Made by a program: the position numbers and the translations under genes
In this document: in pieces, positions 58,813 to 64,000 of the stretch
Numbering within the stretch: the stretch's first letter is position 1
Layout: every line of letters begins with the position of its first letter
The notes under the pieces: model-generated
The model's input: the letters and a program-made list of their open reading frames with translations, nothing else
Told to the model about the DNA's origin: nothing
The model's database searches: none
Assembly: GCA_028583605.1 (NCBI GenBank)
Contig: CM053337.1
Coordinates: 26,584,162 to 26,648,161, forward strand
Length of the DNA: 64,000 bases
DNA from: Dastarcus helophoroides
Taxonomy: Eukaryota > Arthropoda > Insecta > Coleoptera > Bothrideridae
Direction of reading: 5' to 3'

Positions 58813-59701
58813 CTTGAAACGGTAAATATTTTTGAAATAAAATTTTGAATTGACTACAATGCTATGGAACTAAAAGTTCGAACTTGATACAATTTTCTAA
58901 AAAAATTCTTGAAGTGAAATGGTCAGGCAACTGAATCTGTAACGTAAAAATGTTCCGGTATATCTTGAAACAAAATAGTTTGTTTTCTATGTTATTATAC
59001 GAAAAAGATATGCAGCTTCTAAATCACTTTTCATCCATGAAATATATTTAATTTATCATGTAGATGTTTAAAGTTTCGGATATAAATTTTATTATACCAT
59101 CTGTTAGGCGACTAAAGCAGTATGTTACTGCGAATTACAGTAGTTAAAATGGACAAACGGTTTGAAATATACGCCGCCGGCGCAATAAAATCCACAATAA
59201 AAATCATTCTGGGGTATGGTGGGGCATGGAATTTAATCCAATTTTGCTATAGTGTATATATGAAGCATTTTCGACAATTATTGGACCGTTTGTAACCTTT
59301 ATTGCCTCGATCGTATGGCAAAAGGATGGATCGATATTTCTGGAAAATTTATTATTTGCGGTCTACTTATTGGCTTTTAAACGGTCATAATTCATAAGTT
59401 AATGTCTATCGGACCAATAATAAAAATATATTATGAAGATTTACCCCAGTTTTCTCATAAATGTCAACTGTTTAACAGAAAAGGGAAAGCTAATGAGACA
59501 CGTTAAAAAACAAAAGTTTATAACAACTGAAAATATTTGCAAATGTATGAAGGTTTACACGGAGTGATTCAGAAGTACATTAATAAACTTCAGGAGGTGA
59601 TTGCTGCTGACGAAAAACTCCTATAAACAATTAATCTCTGATGGCTTCGTTAATTGGATAATGAAACATAGTCTTAAAGGTTTTTTGCCACTAAGATTAT
59701 A
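58813..59701. other. gene-free sequence
   Basis: Unique DNA. The open frame 59601-59798 runs into the left terminal repeat of the rosa-like element and is not a gene. The last 100 bases may be the 3' continuation of the interrupted LINE, but no protein motif shows this. Confidence 0.45.
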
Positions 59702-61091
59702 CCGGGATATCGAAAATTATCTTGGTCAAGGGTGGTTGTGGAATGTAAAACGTGTGTCTTACTTTACGTTTGAAATAATTATGTCACTGTCACACTGACA
59801 TCATCAATAACCTACAAATTTCATACCTATTTATTTCACTTGTAAAACAATAACAACAAATTATAATATAAAGGTTTTAGTAACAAGAAAAATTAAATTA
59901 CAGTAATTGTTGGAAATGTCCCCCGTTTTGTTAGATGCACAAGTTGACGCGCCTCCTCATGCTGTGAAGGGCGTTTTGCAGCATTTCTGGCGTTATGGTT
60001 GCACATTACTGACCAATTCTTTGTTGCAGTTCTTGAAAATTATTTACCGGAATTACGAAAATCTTGTTTTTTAAGTAAGAAAATATAAAATAGTCCATAA
60101 TTGTCAAACAAGGTGATCTCGGAGGAAACTCAACTTCTGTATGCAAACTTATCAGCCGATCATCAAAAAACTCGCGGAGGAAAGCAATATTTTCTCATGT
60201 AGTATGTGCTGTTGCACCGTCGTGCTGGAAATAACCGTACCAAAGTTCATCATCGTTTAACTGTTGCACAAATTCAGCCAAAAAGTTGGGTCTGTACCTT
60301 TCTGCGTTGACGGTGAAATCGAAAAAAATTGGCCCAATTATTCTTCTGCGAGAAACTGCCATCCAAACACCAATTTTTTGAGCATGTAGTGGCGATTCAG
60401 TAAAAACATGAGGGTTACCATTACTCCACATTCGCATATTTTGAGAATCGATGTATCCCGAAAGGTGGAACCACGCTTCGTCAGAAAAAAAAGTTAAGTC
60501 CAGAAGATCGTTATTCATTAAATTATTGACAAACCAATGGCAGTAAGCAAGGCGTCTGTAGTGGTCTGCAGGGAGAAGAGCTTGCGTCTTATATGGATGC
60601 ATGTTCAAGTCTTTCTTTAAAATCTTCTGACATGTTCCATAAGAAAGTCCAATTTCCTGAGAAAGACGTTTCAAAGGTTTTTCAGGCTCCTCTTCCATAC
60701 GTTGAAGAATATCATTGACAACTTCTTCTAGAACTCTTGGTCTACCAGCACCTTTTTTATGAGTCACACAACCAGTTTCGCGAAACACTTCAACACAATT
60801 TGTAAGGCAAGCATAAAAATTGTCCGGTAATATTGCCACGTTTGGAAAGTGTTCTCAAAAATTGTCCAAACACAAACGTTGACTGCATTGCCAATTTCCA
60901 TTAACTAGCACACCCGTTCATGAAAATTTTGGGCTGTGTGATAAATCCATGATTCAAAAACTGAATTGGAAAATTTTAGCACAATGACTTGACAGATTCT
61001 GACACAACAAAACATATTCAAAAATTTAAAGTAAGACACACGTTTTACATTCCACAACCACCCTTGACCAAGATAATTTTTGATATCCCGG
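59702..61091 (-). mobile_element. rosa-like (DD41D) Tc1/mariner element with 65-bp TIRs
   Basis: The 65-bp terminal inverted repeats (59702-59766 and 61027-61091) begin CCGGGATATC and differ at one position. TA flanks both sides (59700-59701 and 61092-61093). Total length is 1390 bp. It encodes a transposase on the minus strand with the 41-residue spacing typical of the rosa group. The nearly identical TIRs point to recent movement, although the transposase is disrupted. Confidence 0.9.
59931..60857 (-). pseudogene. rosa-like transposase, interrupted
   Basis: The longest frame is 60195-60839, opened by GTG, so its true start lies upstream, where a TGA (60855-60857) blocks it. It contains a helix-turn-helix region with AGRPRVLEEVVNDILQRMEE, then TFFSDEAWFHLSGYIDSQN with the first catalytic Asp, and QHDGATAHTT with the second. 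A TGA (60195-60197) interrupts. The frame continues with FLREFFDDRLISLH and a third Asp in LTIMDYF, giving exactly 41 residues between the second and third Asp. The usual PDL before that Asp reads PCL. A second stop (TAA 60006-60008) precedes ITPEMLQNAL. The natural stop is TAA at 59931-59933. Confidence 0.9.
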
Positions 61092-61093
61092 TA

Positions 61094-62390
61094 TCTCTAT
61101 CTAGCAAAGTTTGAAGAACCACAGACAATGTATAAACTTGTTTTCTTTTCGGTCCCACACAGTCAACATCTGTTCTGCTAGGTTGAGTTTAACCAGGTGT
61201 TCTTTAAAATTCCCATGGCCTGTCAGCAGACCTAGTGCTTTGATTAGTCTCCTTTTATTTAATGCAATTAGCCCTTGATTGCAAAGGTTTTTCTATCAGC
61301 AGTGTTGCTTCCTGCAGGTAGTCATATCCCTCCACCGGTTCAAATCAGCTTGTCAGAAGTTTCTTAATATTCTTGCGTGTTATCGGTTCGATAATTAAAA
61401 CTTCGTGAATTGTAAATACTTTATTTCAAACTTATTTTGGAACACTAGAATTATAGTTCACTTAACTCTCAGACTACTTAACTATTTGACTATCTGACTG
61501 GCTTGAGGGAAAGACAACCGCGTATTTATACCGTTCCGGTTTCTAGAACGAATCTCCGTACAGATCGGGCTCGAGCAAGCGGGAGAAATTTATAACAATT
61601 ATCTGTCGTATGCTTTATTCTCGCGGCCGCTTCCCATTAACAAATGTTTCCAGAGAATTCCTTACACTGCACAACCCTAATAAAAATTTTGCAACTACAA
61701 TTTGTTACAATATGATGTTTTTGCCTACAGCATAAGGCACATCTTCGGTCTGTTCGACGGAAACTGCCACATAGCCCCCTCTTGCCAGTTAGTCGGCGAA
61801 TTCGTTGTCGTGTACGGATGCCCGGCACTCAAACAAGTGTGCTCTTGTTGGTCTCTCCCAGTTTATTAGGATTTGCACACAGTTCTACACAAGATCGAAC
61901 TGATGTTATGCCCCTCTAGCGCGTTTAACGCTATACGGCTCTTCCTGCAGATGTAGATTGAACGACGAGGCGTCATGTTCATTTGGAAATTTGCATATTC
62001 TCGAACGGGCCATACATCAATCATAAAGACCGAAGCATATTCTCCCATTGAAATACTATTTATGTTATTATTGGTTGGTCTATGGATCCCAGCTCCGTAT
62101 CTTCCGCCAAGGCTAGATCCATCTGTGAACCAGATGTAATTTCTTTGGCCTACCAGGTGGCTGGTTTTTACAAATCTTTTCTTTTCAGGATCAGAATCTT
62201 ATAATTCTCTCCCAAACAGAGTTTACTGGGAGTGGGATCTTGTCTTAAGGTAAACAATTTTTTCTTGAGGTCTCCAACTATAGTGTGATCTACCCATGTC
62301 TCCCTCCAGTCCCCTAAACACTGAAGTTTGTAGGCCGTTACTTCCTTCAAAAATATGCACCTATGAAAGGGTACAGTCATAATAACATAA
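61094..62390 (-). pseudogene. LINE ORF2 C-terminal half with RNase H, interrupted by solo LTR
   Basis: On the minus strand, 62380-62168 gives TAYKLQCLGDWRETWVDHT, the linker before RNase H in I/R1-type elements. RNase H follows at 62140-61740: WFTDGSSLGGRYGAGI, then YASVFMIDVWPV and GHNISSILCRTVCKS. Its catalytic Glu is replaced by Asp and the third-site CSDS motif reads CRKS, so the domain is dead. The solo LTR (61371-61709) interrupts. The C-terminal region resumes at 61370-61130 with ALNKRRLIKALGLLTGHGNF. The 3' end meets the rosa-like element at 61093. Confidence 0.8.
61371..61709 (-). repeat. solo Gypsy-type LTR with ATAT duplication
   Basis: The 339-bp LTR starts TGTAACAAATTG and ends CACGCAAGA on the minus strand. 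ATAT lies at both sides (61367-61370 and 61710-61713). It keeps a TATAAATA box (plus 61523-61530), the GCGGCCGC octamer (plus 61623-61630) and an AATAAA signal. It matches the LTR at 48828-49165. It arose by recombination between two LTRs, removing the interior, inside a LINE fragment. Confidence 0.9.
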
Positions 62391-64000
62391 CATAGGCATC
62401 TCTGACGAACTATGAAACCGTGAAATAATGTCTATTATAATCATCTTTATCTGTCCTTACGAATTTTCAATACCACGGTATGTTTTTAATAATCGACTAA
62501 CTGTCTGAAACCAATCAAAACTTAATTCCTGACAGACGCTTTGTGTCAAGTTGGAAATAATGTTGCAGCTCCTACACTATAAGTGACACCAAATCTAGGA
62601 AATTCTCCAAACTGAGCGTCTTGTGCCGCATTAAAATAAGAAAACACGGTCATTGGACCTAACCTTGGTATTGTCGTTGTCTCCAAAGTGCGATTTTCAA
62701 AGTCAGCATGAATAATGCATGGGTTACTGGATGTCCGCTCATCTATCACCGGCCAATTCTTATACGAAAGAGATACAGTTTGCATGTCATAAATATTCGA
62801 TCTGCTCTCCCAGCCGAAAGTACGGCGCTTCCTCCGGCTTTATTTAAAGTTCTGTAATAAAATTTGATGCAGTGCATGAATCGATATCGGCGATCTGTCT
62901 TTTCTCGCGTAGAAAAGGAAATTTTTATCGGAAAATGCAACATGTCGCCAGTTGTGGAATATTTTCAGCTGCTTGGTAAATGGCAGAATTAATTAAATAT
63001 TGAATTATGCACAGCGACGAAATTGATGCAATATATGCTAAGCATTGTTCACGTACATTGTTGATTCAGTTGCGAAACACGATTTCCAAACAGTGAAAAT
63101 TAGTTCCTATTTTTCATCGGATACGGTAGATATATGCAACGTTTCAAAGTAAAACTAGACTGATGGAAAGAATTTTAATGCATCAATTTATGACGGTTAC
63201 TCTGATATGCAATTATTCAATAAAAATATATCATACTTCAGTGGCAACCGTTGTTTACGAGCTGAAACTAATGTAAACAACAAACGTTCGATTGTCACTA
63301 CAAATAGTCCTATTGATGTGTGAACCTGAAAGCCTGCGTTATAATATTTCTTTTATGAAAAAATTCTTATTACAAAAGCTTCCAGGACCAAAGTCAGTAA
63401 AAGATATACTTCCTCTGGAAATGGACTCTATCAAGGATCTATTGAAATCCTAGACTGTTGAGTAATAAATATTTTCTACTCAACAGTTAGACGCTTCGGA
63501 CTCCATCTCAGAGAGCTTCTACTGGAAAGTGAAAATTCAAATTGAAAAACAAAGTCTTATTGTGCCACTTACCAAAATTCTTTTCGAATGAAGGTCGCTC
63601 GGTGAAGTTGATGCAGAAAGTAGCTCAGAATATCAAGGACACTAGAAGTAAAACTTTTCTAGAGAAAGAAGAGTGACTTGAATACCAAAATTCAAGACAA
63701 AAATTCATCGTAAATCATAATGTTAATCAGTATGTAATCCATACTATATGGCATGCAAAATACTTTTAATTCAATATTAATAAATATTTTCATAATATTA
63801 ATCTTTTTTGATAATGCGTGGGTGAAATATCTGAAATCTGTATAAAAACTCAAATTACCACTGGCTCATTTGTTATGAAATATTTCGAACTATACTAAAT
63901 CGTATACAAACGTCAAATTTGTCAAATTTAATACGACATAGGCATCAACTAAATAAGGATATTACAAAAGTCAAAATCTATGAGTATAACAGGTTCGTCA
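62391..64000. other. gene-free sequence with one unexplained ORF
   Basis: A 79-codon minus frame at 62546-62785 has mixed amino-acid composition (not compositional filler), but I recognise no family. The adjoining minus frame at 62746-62943 overlaps it. After 62950 the DNA is AT-rich with no supported gene. Confidence 0.4.
63454..63487. repeat. 11-bp-arm hairpin
   Basis: ACTGTTGAGTA (63454-63464) and TACTCAACAGT (63477-63487) are perfect inverted repeats around a 12-base AT-rich loop. Confidence 0.75.

Noticed and set aside
59601..59798. 65-codon frame
   Set aside because: It runs through the terminal repeat of the rosa-like element and into it without any motif.

Overview
The window looks like AT-rich nuclear DNA from an arthropod, most likely an insect. 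It carries mariner, rosa-like (DD41D), pogo/Tigger-like, hAT-like and PIF/Harbinger-like DNA transposon remnants, a BEL/Pao and a Ty3/Gypsy LTR retrotransposon, non-LTR retrotransposon (LINE) fragments, and a decayed member of an arthropod multicopy protein family. I found no convincing intact host gene, no tRNA, no rRNA and no CRISPR array. The species cannot be named from this sequence; a hymenopteran is a guess from general character only.

Layout. 1-5.7 kb: plain and low-complexity AT-rich DNA, a small basic ORF, a minus-strand LINE fragment and a hammerhead-like RNA motif (5626-5670). 6.7-12.2 kb: degenerate A/T lattice DNA (repeated AAATTTTGAAA/TTTCGAAA-type words), a 160-bp duplication and two copies of a snap-back repeat with hammerhead-like cores. 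12.2-14.4 kb: a hAT-like element with a perfect 8-bp target duplication, filled mostly with the same lattice DNA. 14.4-18.3 kb: unique DNA, a possible TIR element and a palindromic repeat. 18.3-19.6 kb: a mariner pseudogene. 21.0-24.6 kb: a BEL/Pao element with nearly identical LTRs, both flanking 5-bp duplications, and two large internal deletions. 25.4-27.3 kb: LTR fragments and a 64-bp tandem duplication. 28.7-31.1 kb: two minus-strand mariner relics. 32.6-34.2 kb: a LINE fragment, a third snap-back copy and a hAT-type MITE. 34.6-35.0 kb: GC-richer unique DNA that could be regulatory. 37.5-41.7 kb: probable pogo-like element with two nested TIR elements. 41.8-45.8 kb: probable hAT-like element containing a long inverted repeat and a 60-bp tandem repeat. 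46-49.2 kb: Harbinger trace and a truncated Gypsy element (LTR, gag, protease) on the minus strand. 50.7-53.4 kb: palindrome and lattice DNA. 53.9-55.9 kb: decayed arthropod multicopy gene. 56.4-58.8 kb: Tigger-like element and a second hAT MITE. 59.7-62.4 kb: nested insertions, with a rosa-like element and a solo Gypsy LTR lying in or next to a LINE.

Most coding sequence is broken. Several elements nevertheless keep nearly identical ends (BEL LTRs; the 65-bp TIRs of the rosa-like element), so they moved recently, probably using enzymes supplied from elsewhere. The best candidate for something undescribed is the snap-back repeat family at 9714-10034, 11117-11270, 33085-33245 and 52813-52901. 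Three copies carry hammerhead-ribozyme-like cores and two copies are flanked by 10- and 12-bp direct repeats.
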